Assembly: GCA_016735355.1 (NCBI GenBank)
Contig: JAERRQ010000081.1
Coordinates: 1 to 9,870, forward strand
From: Desulfobacterales bacterium
Lineage (GTDB): Bacteria > Desulfobacterota > Desulfobacteria > Desulfobacterales > BuS5
Direction: 5' to 3'
Length of the DNA stretch: 9,870 bases
Positions 1-6,316 of this stretch are shown one piece after another; position 1 is the stretch's first letter; the number at the start of each line of letters is the position of its first letter. Under the pieces are notes generated by a model. The model searched no databases and was not told the DNA's origin. It saw only the letters and a program-made list of their open reading frames with translations. Made by a program: the position numbers and the translations under genes.

Positions 1-44
1 ATACTTCTGGTAATCTACCGATTATTCTTGAAGAATCGGAGTAA
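1..44 (+). CDS. C-terminal tail of an unidentified upstream gene (partial)
   Basis: The first bases are open in the frame starting at position 3 and end at a TAA at 42-44, encoding a tail that reads TSGNLPIILEESE. A second frame is also open from base 1 to a TAA at 46-48, so the true frame is uncertain. I prefer the first because its acidic tail is protein-like and its stop lies just before the next start codon, as in a tightly packed two-gene unit. Nothing can be said about function from 13 residues. Confidence 0.3.
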   Translation, partial: TSGNLPIILEESE

Positions 45-49
45 ATAAA

Positions 50-211
50 ATGAAAAAGCACAATAAATATGCTGTTATCGGATTAAAAGCTTTGAAAAGA
101 GCGGCTATAAAAGTCGCGGATGATGCGAGAAAGAATAATTACAAAATTCCAATATGGAGAAACGGTCGCATTGAACATGTGATTCCTGAAATATTCACAG
201 AACACTTATAA
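50..211 (+). CDS. Small basic conserved-looking protein, 53 aa, function unknown
   Basis: An ATG at 50 opens a 53-codon frame ending TAA at 209-211, with a GGAG ribosome binding site about 9 bases upstream. The N-terminal half is a Lys/Arg-rich predicted helix (KYAVIGLKALKRAAIKVADD). It is followed by a short strand-turn-strand segment with Trp and Gly (IPIWRNGRIEHVIPE). There is no signal peptide, membrane segment or Cys. The layout, a basic helix followed by an 'IWxxGxIxxxIPE' hairpin directly behind another small ORF end, resembles small antitoxin-like or accessory proteins of toxin-antitoxin pairs. That is only an impression from architecture. I do not recognise the family with certainty. 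The start is supported by the Shine-Dalgarno and by tight spacing to the upstream stop. Confidence 0.55.
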   Translation: MKKHNKYAVIGLKALKRAAIKVADDARKNNYKIPIWRNGRIEHVIPEIFTEHL

Positions 212-240
212 GAGCCCATGAATTTTTAAACAGGCTCTTA
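209..240. repeat. Perfect 8-bp inverted repeat overlapping the stop of the 53-aa gene
   Basis: TAAGAGCC at 209-216 is the exact reverse complement of GGCTCTTA at 233-240, with a 16-base AT-rich loop. It begins with the stop codon of the small gene and ends 25 bases before the mnmG start. It could fold as a stem-loop in the transcript and act as an end-of-unit hairpin. No T-run follows on the + strand, so it is not a classical intrinsic terminator. Confidence 0.45.
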
Positions 241-265
241 AGGAAAAATCATATATATTGTTCTT

Positions 266-2143
266 ATGAATTTCTATAATGAAAAATATGATATAATTAT
301 TGTCGGAGCTGGCCATGCCGGTTGTGAAGCTGCCCTGGCCGCGGCAAGGATGGGATGCAAGGTTCTGCTGATGGCCATAGATCTGGACAAGATAGCAGCG
401 ATGCCGTGCAGCCCCTCCATAGGTGGCATGGCCAAGGGACAGCTTGTCAAAGAAATCGATGCCCTGGGGGGCGAGATGGCAAAAATAGCGGATAAAACCG
501 CCATCCAGTATCGAACCCTCAACACAAAAAAAGGGCCTGCGGTGCGGTCTTCAAGAACTCAAAATGACAAGATCCGCTATCATATGGCCATGAAGTCGGT
601 TATTGAAAAACAGGCCAACCTGAGCGTTAAGCAAGTCATGATTGACAAACTTGTTGTAGAAAACGGCAGAATCGCCGGAGTGGAAGATCAGACCGGCTTC
701 GGCTATCAGGCTGAAAACGTTATTCTGGCAACAGGAACCTTTTTATGCGGCCTGGTTCATATCGGCTTTAAATCTTTTAAGGCTGGCCGGGCCGGTGAAT
801 TTGCCTCTTATGACCTTCCGGCACATTTAAAAGACATAGGGTTCAGACTCGGCAGAATGAAAACAGGCACTCCTCCCAGATTAAAAAAAGGGAGTATAGA
901 TTTTTCACAATTCACCCGGCAGGATTCAGAAAGTGATCCGACTCCGTTTTCTTTTTTTTCAGATAAGATTAAAATGCCTCAGGTATCTGTATATATAGGA
1001 CATACAGATAGAAATGTGCATAAAATCGTGCGCGGCAGCTTGCACCTGAGCGCATTGCATAGCGGTATTATAAAAGGTGTTGCAGCACGGTATTGCCCCT
1101 CATTCGAAGACAAAATAGTAAGATTTCCCGACAGGGACAGGCATCAGGTTATATTGGAACCTGAAGGGCTTGATACTGATGAAATCTATGCCAGTGGTCT
1201 TGGGAACAGTCTGCCTATGGATGTTCAGGTAAAATTTATAAGATCCGTCAAAGGGCTGGAAGAGGCGGAAATAATGCGCCCGGCTTATGCTATAGAGTAT
1301 GATTATGTAAATCCTGTTCAGCTCAAAACAACTCTTGAAACAAAACTTGTATCCGGTCTTTATATGGCTGGTCAGATCAACGGCACTTCGGGTTATGAAG
1401 AGGCTGCAGCCCAGGGAATGTGGGCCGGGATCAATGCTGCGTGCAAAACGCAGGGCAGACCTGCCTTTATCCTCGATCGGTCCCAGGCTTTCATGGGTGT
1501 CATGATTGATGATCTTATTACAAGGGGAACCAAAGAACCATACAGGATGTTTACCTCCAGAGCCGAATACAGACTCATGATGAGAGAGGATAATGCAGAT
1601 CTGAGATTAATGGAAAAAGGGCATGAATTAGGCTTGATAGATGACAATACTCTGAAAGATATTAAAGCAAGAAAAGAGGAGATAGAAAGAGAGATTAAAC
1701 GTATAAAAGGAATAGTTGTCAAACCTCAAAAAAAGATAAATGATTATCTTATTTCAAGGGGAACCCAGCCCGTTAATAATGGTATACATCTTGATCAGCT
1801 TTTAAAAAGAACGGAATTAGATTACACAACCGTGGAGATTCTTGCGAAAAACAAGAATACGCTCAGCAGCAAAATAACCAGGCAGGTGGAGATAGAGATA
1901 AAATATGAAGGATATATAAAGAGGCAACTGCAAGAGATTAACAAATTTAAATATTTGGAAAAAATAAAAATACCGGATAACATAGATTACAATGCTGTAC
2001 ACGGTCTGTCGAATGAACTTAAATCGAAATTAACTAAAATAAGGCCGGCCTCCCTGGGACAGGCCTCCCGCATTGAAGGAATGACGCCGGTTGCAATTTC
2101 CGTACTTATGATAGCAATTAAAGGACACGAAAAACGGAGTTAA
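266..2143 (+). CDS. mnmG: tRNA uridine-5-carboxymethylaminomethyl modification enzyme MnmG (GidA)
   Basis: This is the FAD-dependent partner of the GTPase MnmE. Together they install the (carboxymethyl)aminomethyl group on C5 of wobble U34 in several tRNAs, in the cytoplasm, using methylene-tetrahydrofolate and NADH. The 625-aa length matches the family norm. Visible signatures are the N-terminal dinucleotide-binding [10 protein letters not shown] motif from residue 14, MPCSPSIGG carrying Cys48, the KTGTPPR motif, RYCPSFED with Cys277, the [19 protein letters not shown] signature, and [16 protein letters not shown]. Cys48 and Cys277 correspond to the two functionally important cysteines of the E. 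coli enzyme. The start at 266 places the FAD motif at the usual distance from the N-terminus, although no good Shine-Dalgarno lies close by (AGGA is about 22 bases upstream). mnmE is not in the window. The ABC ATPase gene begins one base after the stop. Confidence 0.97.
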   Translation: MNFYNEKYDIIIVGAGHAGCEAALAAARMGCKVLLMAIDLDKIAAMPCSPSIGGMAKGQLVKEIDALGGEMAKIADKTAIQYRTLNTKKGPAVRSSRTQNDKIRYHMAMKSVIEKQANLSVKQVMIDKLVVENGRIAGVEDQTGFGYQAENVILATGTFLCGLVHIGFKSFKAGRAGEFASYDLPAHLKDIGFRLGRMKTGTPPRLKKGSIDFSQFTRQDSESDPTPFSFFSDKIKMPQVSVYIGHTDRNVHKIVRGSLHLSALHSGIIKGVAARYCPSFEDKIVRFPDRDRHQVILEPEGLDTDEIYASGLGNSLPMDVQVKFIRSVKGLEEAEIMRPAYAIEYDYVNPVQLKTTLETKLVSGLYMAGQINGTSGYEEAAAQGMWAGINAACKTQGRPAFILDRSQAFMGVMIDDLITRGTKEPYRMFTSRAEYRLMMREDNADLRLMEKGHELGLIDDNTLKDIKARKEEIEREIKRIKGIVVKPQKKINDYLISRGTQPVNNGIHLDQLLKRTELDYTTVEILAKNKNTLSSKITRQVEIEIKYEGYIKRQLQEINKFKYLEKIKIPDNIDYNAVHGLSNELKSKLTKIRPASLGQASRIEGMTPVAISVLMIAIKGHEKRS

Positions 2144-2144
2144 A

Positions 2145-2735
2145 TTGGAACGGTTAAAAATAGATTCCTTATATTTTCATAATATAGGCCCTGTCAATAT
2201 TACTCTATGCAGATCGGAATCTATTGGAATAACAGGTCCTTCAGGATCAGGCAAAACACTCTTTTTAAGGGCCATTGCAGACATTGACGATCATTCCGGC
2301 AGTCTTTTTTTGGATGGAAAGGAATACAGAGATTTTCCGGCTCATGTTTGGAGAAGAGAAGTCGGTTTACTACCTTCCGAAAGCAGTTGGTGGTTTGATT
2401 ATGTTGGAGAACATTTCTATAATCCGGACAAAAGTCAGCTGGAAATGCTCGATTTTGATCATACAATTCTGAAATGGAAGGTGAGCAGGCTTTCAAGCGG
2501 TGAACGCCAGCGTCTTGCATTACTTCGTCTATTATCAAACCATCCTAAAGTTCTTCTTTTGGATGAACCTACAGCTAATCTTGATACAAAAAATACTTTG
2601 AAGGTCGAAAAAATATTAATCAAATATATTTCTGAAACAGGATCCTCCATGATATTTGCTGGACATGATATCGAGCAATTACAAAGAATTTCCGACAGAC
2701 ATTTTATTATCAAAGAGGGAATAATCTCCGGGTAA
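2145..2735 (+). CDS. Orphan ABC transporter ATP-binding subunit, 196 aa, FetA/YbbL-like
   Basis: This is a compact ABC ATPase with Walker A GPSGSGKT (residues 31-38), signature LSSGE (116-120), Walker B VLLLDEP (136-142), a D-loop ANLD and an H-loop His174. The short length and lack of extra domains resemble FetA/YbbL-type ATPases of small ABC exporters, but this assignment is tentative. The Q-loop region reads VGLLPSESSWW (residues 73-83), with Ser78 where the glutamine is normally found. The TTG start at 2145 is chosen because CGGAG lies five bases upstream, inside the end of mnmG, and the gene begins one base after the mnmG stop. This suggests translational coupling. No permease gene follows (299 bases of non-coding DNA), so its membrane partner and substrate are unknown. 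Confidence 0.88.
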   Translation: MERLKIDSLYFHNIGPVNITLCRSESIGITGPSGSGKTLFLRAIADIDDHSGSLFLDGKEYRDFPAHVWRREVGLLPSESSWWFDYVGEHFYNPDKSQLEMLDFDHTILKWKVSRLSSGERQRLALLRLLSNHPKVLLLDEPTANLDTKNTLKVEKILIKYISETGSSMIFAGHDIEQLQRISDRHFIIKEGIISG

Positions 2736-3034
2736 ATGTTTAGAACGTTGATATAAATACTGTAAAATAAAACAGCACGCTTAGGGTTCGCCCAAAAATA
2801 ATCTTGTAATTTCATTATATTTTGATAGAGTTTAAATATTTTGTTTTTGTGAAAAAGTACAGACCTCGTATCTCAAATATTGAATTCACAACTATAATAG
2901 TATAAAATCAGTCAGTTGGGTATTTTTTAAGCATATCTTATAACACCATAAAATGTTTTAGCAACAAAATTAATGCGTTACAAACTACATTTACGCAATT
3001 TCTTAATTCCTGCGTTATTTGATGATAGCCGAGA
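2736..3034. other. AT-rich intergenic region before the sigma-54 activator
   Basis: These 299 bases hold no convincing gene. A small GGG-TTCG-CCC hairpin (about 2784-2793) could mark the end of the ABC transcript, but the stem is short and followed by A rather than T. A TTGAAT (2880-2885) and TATAAA (2901-2906) pair, 15 bases apart, is a possible weak housekeeping promoter for the regulator. The GCGTTA motif occurs twice (about 2975 and 3012) near the regulator start, and TGCGT/ACGCA (2974-2978, 2993-2997) forms a short inverted repeat that might be an operator. Confidence 0.4.
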
Positions 3035-4372
3035 ATGAAAAAAACATTACTTAAAAAAATATTTTCCGAACCTGAAAATCTGGAGCGGATTCTGGATAAT
3101 CTTCAAGACGGTATAATCGCTCATGATCTGGAGCGGCGTATTTTTTATTATAACCGGAAAGCTGAAGAAATAACAGGCTACACTAGGGATGAAGTCCTTG
3201 GAAAAGATTGTCATGAAGCGCATGGCGGGCCTTTTTGCGGTGAACACTGCCTGTTCTGCAATCCCCCCCAAGAAAAAAGAACAGATATCGATACAGTTGA
3301 TTATTCCATCACTATAACAACCAAAAGCGGAGAAAACCGTCAGCTTGACATGGTGTCCACCATGATGAAAGATAAAAACGGTCAGGATTTCGGCGTGCTG
3401 GCTTCATTTAAAGATGTAACCGATATCCTGGATCTTCAAATGAGGATGGGTGAGATTTCAATCTTTTCCAATATTATAGGCCAGCATTTCAGAATGCTTC
3501 AGGTTTTTCAGCAGATCAGAGATGTAGCCTCATATGACTCAGCGATACATATTCATGGTGAAACCGGAACCGGCAAGGAGCTTGTGGCTGTGGCTATTCA
3601 TAATAAAAGCCATCGCAGCGGTGCTCCTTTTGTGGCGATCAACTGCGGGGCTCTTCCTGATGGTTTGATTGAAAGCGAGCTTTTTGGCCATATTAAAGGA
3701 GCTTTTTCAGGGGCGGTTCGTGATAAAAAAGGCCGCTTTGAATTGGCTGAGGGCGGCACCATTTTTCTGGACGAGATTGCAGAATTGCCTAAACATGTTC
3801 AGGTAAAATTGCTTCGTTTTTTACAGGAAGGAACTCTTGAAAAAGTCGGCAGTGAAAAAACGTTTTCTCTAAATACGCGCATAATAAGTGCAAGCAATAA
3901 AAACCTTAAAAATGAGGTCAAAAAAAATAATTTTCGCGATGACCTGTATTACCGATTAAATGTCATACCAATTGATCTCCCTCCCCTTCGCGAGAGGAAA
4001 AGCGACATTCCTCTTTTGTGCAATCATTTCCTTAAGCAAGTCGCTGCAAAATATAAAAAGGAACGTCTGCGCATTTCAAAAGAAGCTTTGTATGCAATGA
4101 TGGATTATAGCTGGCCCGGTAATGTGAGAGAACTGGAAAATGCTATACAATTCGCCATTATCAAATGTAAGGGCAAGATTATATCTTTTGAAAATCTTCC
4201 AATGGAACTGACTGGTAGTCAGATTAATCGCAAAAAGCGCGGTCCCTTTAAAAAACTTGATAATCATGCGGTACAAGCAACCCTGCAAAAGACCGGCGGC
4301 AATAAAGCCCGGGCTGCCAGGTTGCTTGGCGTTGGAAGGGCCACCCTGTACCGCTTTTTGAATGACCATTAG
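3035..4372 (+). CDS. PAS-domain sigma-54-dependent transcriptional activator
   Basis: This 445-aa enhancer-binding protein has an N-terminal PAS domain (about residues 15-130), an AAA+ sigma-54 interaction domain (about 146-375) and a C-terminal Fis-type helix-turn-helix (about 405-445, ending RAARLLGVGRATLYRFL). The AAA+ domain shows Walker A GETGTGKE (175-182), the sigma-54 contact loop as GAFSGA (222-227, Ser replacing the usual Thr) and Walker B TIFLDE (242-247). Inside the PAS domain, residues 58-75 hold an unusual cluster with Cys59, Cys68, Cys72, Cys75 and His60, His63, His71. This suggests metal or thiol-redox sensing (inference). There is no receiver domain or membrane segment, so it is a cytoplasmic one-component sensor. 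It lies just upstream of the oxidative-stress cluster, a plausible target. The ribosome binding site is weak (CCGAG). The start fits domain length. Confidence 0.93.
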   Translation: MKKTLLKKIFSEPENLERILDNLQDGIIAHDLERRIFYYNRKAEEITGYTRDEVLGKDCHEAHGGPFCGEHCLFCNPPQEKRTDIDTVDYSITITTKSGENRQLDMVSTMMKDKNGQDFGVLASFKDVTDILDLQMRMGEISIFSNIIGQHFRMLQVFQQIRDVASYDSAIHIHGETGTGKELVAVAIHNKSHRSGAPFVAINCGALPDGLIESELFGHIKGAFSGAVRDKKGRFELAEGGTIFLDEIAELPKHVQVKLLRFLQEGTLEKVGSEKTFSLNTRIISASNKNLKNEVKKNNFRDDLYYRLNVIPIDLPPLRERKSDIPLLCNHFLKQVAAKYKKERLRISKEALYAMMDYSWPGNVRELENAIQFAIIKCKGKIISFENLPMELTGSQINRKKRGPFKKLDNHAVQATLQKTGGNKARAARLLGVGRATLYRFLNDH

Positions 4373-4428
4373 CAAACAGCGTCTTAAAGTAGTGTCCGTC
4401 CATAAATAGAAATGCTGCTTTCCCCAAT

Positions 4429-4452
4429 TCATACGAGAATCTTGTCGTATGA
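4429..4452. repeat. Perfect 8-bp inverted repeat, possible operator
   Basis: TCATACGA (4429-4436) and TCGTATGA (4445-4452) are exact reverse complements separated by 8 bases. The centre-to-centre distance is 16 bases. It lies 57 bases after the regulator stop. The symmetry suits a dimeric DNA-binding protein such as a Fis-type HTH enhancer-binding protein. It lacks a T-run, so a terminator role is less likely. Confidence 0.4.
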
Positions 4453-4524
4453 TACACTAATGTCTCATAAATAAAAACGAAACATTTCTTTAGTAATAAT
4501 AATATATAATTTTAACTTGTTACA

Positions 4525-4553
4525 AGCCAAATCCTATAAATTTTATTTTGGCT
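4525..4553. repeat. 7-bp inverted repeat with AT-rich loop
   Basis: AGCCAAA (4525-4531) pairs perfectly with TTTGGCT (4547-4553) around a 15-base AT-rich loop. ACTT and AAGT flank it outside, so the stem could extend with an internal loop. It may be a weak transcript-end hairpin for the regulator, or another protein-binding palindrome. No T-run follows it. Confidence 0.3.
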
Positions 4554-4678
4554 AAGTGACTCATATTTCAGCGTGAATCAAATATAAATTATTTAATGAT
4601 CGCCCGGATAGCCCTTATAACTACATAACTATCTGTAATTCCATACAATTAAAATATGAGCAACCGGTATATTTTATT

Positions 4679-4694
4679 TGGCATGCATATTGAA
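4679..4694 (+). promoter_or_regulatory. Weak sigma-54-like promoter candidate
   Basis: TGGCAT-N5-TTGAA matches the -24 element (TGGCAC) in five of six bases and keeps the TTG of the -12 element (TTGCA) at the right spacing. The usually near-invariant C at -12 is replaced by A, so activity is doubtful. It lies downstream of a sigma-54 activator gene and about 180 bases upstream of the 68-aa gene, which makes it the best candidate in this gap. Confidence 0.2.
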
Positions 4695-4873
4695 ATCCAT
4701 GAAATACATGAATTATAGAACTTGAAAGCTACAGCTTGTCAGATAATTATCCAATTTTAAAATTTGGCACAAGGCCAGAAGGAGTCAGGTGTATTGTAAT
4801 ACTCCGACAACCGATAACGCAGTGAAATTATTCATGTGACAATCGATACCAGACTTTATAAGGGCAATATACA

Positions 4874-5080
4874 TTGAAAGCATGTGACAACAATCTGAAA
4901 GTAATTTTAAAATTAACTGATACCATGATTGAGCTTGCAATAAAGGGAGATGCGGATCGGGAAGATACAGGGTGCGGAATCCTTTATGGAATGCTGCTCG
5001 ATTCAGCTTATAAACTTAAAAAACATGCTGAAAAAGAGAAACAGGCCCATATTAAAAAGGGCTGGTGGAAAAAAGATTAA
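4874..5080 (+). CDS. Small helical conserved-type protein next to rubrerythrin, 68 aa, unknown function
   Basis: The frame starts at TTG 4874, the only start codon between an in-frame stop at 4859 and Met16, with AAGGG about ten bases upstream. The 68-residue product is predicted to be two amphipathic helices. A first helix ends in an acidic GDADRED turn, followed by [18 protein letters not shown], and a charged tail ends in GWW. It has Cys4 and Cys34 but no CxxC pair and no export signal. The helices and the charged, periodic pattern look like a genuine soluble protein. I recall similar small proteins in anaerobes near rubrerythrin-type genes but cannot name the family. Its position as first gene before the rubrerythrin group suggests an accessory role in stress protection (inference). 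Confidence 0.7.
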   Translation: MKACDNNLKVILKLTDTMIELAIKGDADREDTGCGILYGMLLDSAYKLKKHAEKEKQAHIKKGWWKKD

Positions 5081-5108
5081 TCATTTTCATAAACGTAATT
5101 AATTCAAG

Positions 5109-5138
5109 AGCCGGGAATTTATCCCGTGCTAATTTTTT
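5109..5138 (+). terminator. Intrinsic terminator or attenuator upstream of rubrerythrin
   Basis: AGC-CGGGA (5109-5116) pairs with TCCCG-T-GCT (5122-5130), leaving one bulged T and a five-base ATTTA loop. Two A residues and then TTTTTT (5133-5138) follow. This is a good rho-independent terminator. It lies between the 68-aa gene and the rubrerythrin Shine-Dalgarno (about 5140-5145), so it either ends the first transcript or attenuates read-through into the rubrerythrin group. Confidence 0.65.
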
Positions 5139-5154
5139 AAGGAGGAATCAGAAA

Positions 5155-5730
5155 ATGGCAAGCTTAAAAGGAACCGGAACAGAAAAAAATATTTTAACTG
5201 CCTTTGCCGGTGAGTCCCAGGCAAGGAACCGTTACACTTATTTTGCCAGCCAGGCCAAAAAAGAAGGTTATGTGCAAATAGGAGCAATATTTGAAGAAAC
5301 CGCCAATCAGGAAAAAGAGCATGCCAAAAGGCTTTTCAAGTTATTAGAGGGCGGAGAGGTTGAAATTGGTGCAGCCTTCCCGGCCGGAGTTATCGGAACA
5401 ACCCTGGAGAACCTCAAGTCTTCCGCTGCAGGAGAAAATTATGAGCATACCGAAATGTATCCCGGTTTTGCCGTAACAGCTCTGGAGGAAGGGTTTGAAG
5501 AGATTGCCGTTATCTTTAAAGCCATCGCGGTGGCGGAAAAACAGCATGAAAAAAGATACAATGACCTGGCAGCCAACATTGATGCCGGCCTAGTATTTAA
5601 AAAGACTGAAAAGGTAGTATGGCGCTGCAGAAATTGCGGGTATTTGCACGAAGAAAGCGAGGCTCCAGGAACATGCCCTGCCTGCGACCATCCCCAGGCC
5701 CATTTTGAGCTGCTTGGGGAAAACTGGTAA
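5155..5730 (+). CDS. rbr: Rubrerythrin (non-haem diiron peroxidase)
   Basis: This cytoplasmic protein reduces hydrogen peroxide to water with electrons from rubredoxin-type donors. The 191-aa product has the classical two-domain form: a ferritin-like four-helix bundle (about 1-145) and a C-terminal rubredoxin-like domain (about 154-191). Diiron ligands are recognisable at Glu20, Glu53, His56, Glu94, Glu97, Glu128 and His131, spaced as in Desulfovibrio rubrerythrin. The mononuclear iron site is Cys158/Cys161 and Cys174/Cys177. The frame remains open upstream to an ATG at 5065, but the start at 5155 is chosen because AAGGAGG lies about nine bases before it, the product then begins like the family, and the terminator hairpin would otherwise fall inside the gene. 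Desulfoferrodoxin follows after 169 bases. Confidence 0.97.
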   Translation: MASLKGTGTEKNILTAFAGESQARNRYTYFASQAKKEGYVQIGAIFEETANQEKEHAKRLFKLLEGGEVEIGAAFPAGVIGTTLENLKSSAAGENYEHTEMYPGFAVTALEEGFEEIAVIFKAIAVAEKQHEKRYNDLAANIDAGLVFKKTEKVVWRCRNCGYLHEESEAPGTCPACDHPQAHFELLGENW

Positions 5731-5839
5731 CCTTTTAATTTGTGTAAAAAAACCGGTTTAACCTCGGAGAACGCTGAAATCCTTGGGGTATTACATTAAA
5801 ATTAAAGCCGTTTCCTTTACGCTTTCTCTGTTTTCTGCG

Positions 5840-5868
5840 GTGACAATACTACTTTTGCTTGATAAATA
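5840..5868 (+). promoter_or_regulatory. Possible housekeeping promoter before desulfoferrodoxin
   Basis: GTGACA (5840-5845) resembles a -35 element in five of six bases. It is followed 17 bases later by TAAATA (5863-5868), a poor -10 match. It lies 32 bases before the desulfoferrodoxin start, so that gene may have its own transcript in addition to read-through from rubrerythrin. This is a weak call from consensus matching only. Confidence 0.25.
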
Positions 5869-5899
5869 AAAAATTATAACATTTTAAAAGGAGGATAAT

Positions 5900-6274
5900 A
5901 TGGCTGAAAGACTGGAAGTTTATAAATGTGAGGTTTGTGGAAATATTGTCGAGGTTCTCCAGGGAGAAAAGGGCGAACTTGCATGCTGCAATCAGCCGAT
6001 GAAACTGATGGCTGAGAACAGTGTCGATGCCGCCAAAGAAAAACATGTGCCTGTGATAGAAAAAATTTCAGGCGGAGTAAAAGTTACAGTGGGGAGCGTG
6101 GCTCATCCCATGGAAGAGAAGCACTATATTCAGTGGATAGAGATTGTTGCCGATGGAATGGCTTATCGCCGCTTTCTAAATCCCGGGGAAAATCCAGAGG
6201 CGACTTTTAAGGTAGAGGCCGAACAGATCACGGCCCGGGGATATTGCAATCTCCACGGGCTATGGAAAAACTGA
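5900..6274 (+). CDS. dfx: Desulfoferrodoxin (two-iron superoxide reductase)
   Basis: This enzyme reduces superoxide to hydrogen peroxide without releasing O2, with rubredoxin as the usual electron donor, and protects cytoplasmic enzymes in anaerobes. The 124-aa product matches the full-length 2Fe class. An N-terminal desulforedoxin domain (residues 1-37) binds centre I through Cys10, Cys13, Cys29 and Cys30. The catalytic domain has centre II ligands His49, His69, His75, His119 and Cys116, with the EKHVP motif (Glu47-Lys48) and the C-terminal CNLHG motif intact. A strong AAGGAGG ribosome binding site precedes the ATG. Its product, peroxide, is the substrate of the rubrerythrin encoded just upstream. 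The dioxygenase/rhodanese gene starts 42 bases after the stop. Confidence 0.98.
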   Translation: MAERLEVYKCEVCGNIVEVLQGEKGELACCNQPMKLMAENSVDAAKEKHVPVIEKISGGVKVTVGSVAHPMEEKHYIQWIEIVADGMAYRRFLNPGENPEATFKVEAEQITARGYCNLHGLWKN

Positions 6275-6316
6275 GGAAAGGCGGCTTTGTAATACCTTTA
6301 TAACAAGGAGTATAAT

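Larger units (their letters stand above)
4373..4873. other. 501-bp AT-rich intergenic region between regulator and stress cluster
   Basis: No gene is supported here. What can be seen: a perfect TCATACGA/TCGTATGA inverted repeat with an 8-base spacer (4429-4452), an AGCCAAA/TTTGGCT inverted repeat with a 15-base AT-rich loop (4525-4553), a weak sigma-54-like site (about 4679-4694), and a small hairpin GGA-GTCAG-GTAT-TGTA-ATAC-TCC (4781-4804). The length and repeat content are consistent with a regulatory region holding upstream activator sites for the cluster that follows. Confidence 0.45.

Noticed and set aside
1393..1722. Minus-strand open frame inside mnmG (109 aa)
   Set aside because: Its sequence is a low-complexity Ser/Ile-rich antisense of the conserved MnmG coding frame, with no domain of its own.
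2918..2933. GG-N10-GC spacing (sigma-54-like) upstream of the regulator
   Set aside because: Only the GG/GC geometry and two other bases fit the consensus in a T-rich stretch. This is expected by chance.
4390..4470. AGTGTCCGTCCATAAATAG and later ATGTCTCATAAATA as ends of an insertion element
   Set aside because: The phrase looks like a repeated-element end, but no matching opposite end, transposase fragment or target duplication is present.
4765..4780. TGGCAC at 4765-4770 as a sigma-54 -24 element
   Set aside because: The -24 half is perfect, but the matching -12 position reads CAGAA in place of TTGCA, so no functional promoter is supported.
4789..4839. 16-codon GTG-started leader peptide with AGAAGGAG upstream
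   Set aside because: It is too short for coding evidence, has no run of regulatory codons and overlaps a hairpin. A chance Shine-Dalgarno is as likely.
5065..5154. Upstream in-frame extension of rubrerythrin (30 extra residues from ATG 5065)
   Set aside because: The extension overlaps the end of the 68-aa gene, runs through a terminator hairpin and is not seen in the family. ATG 5155 has a consensus Shine-Dalgarno.
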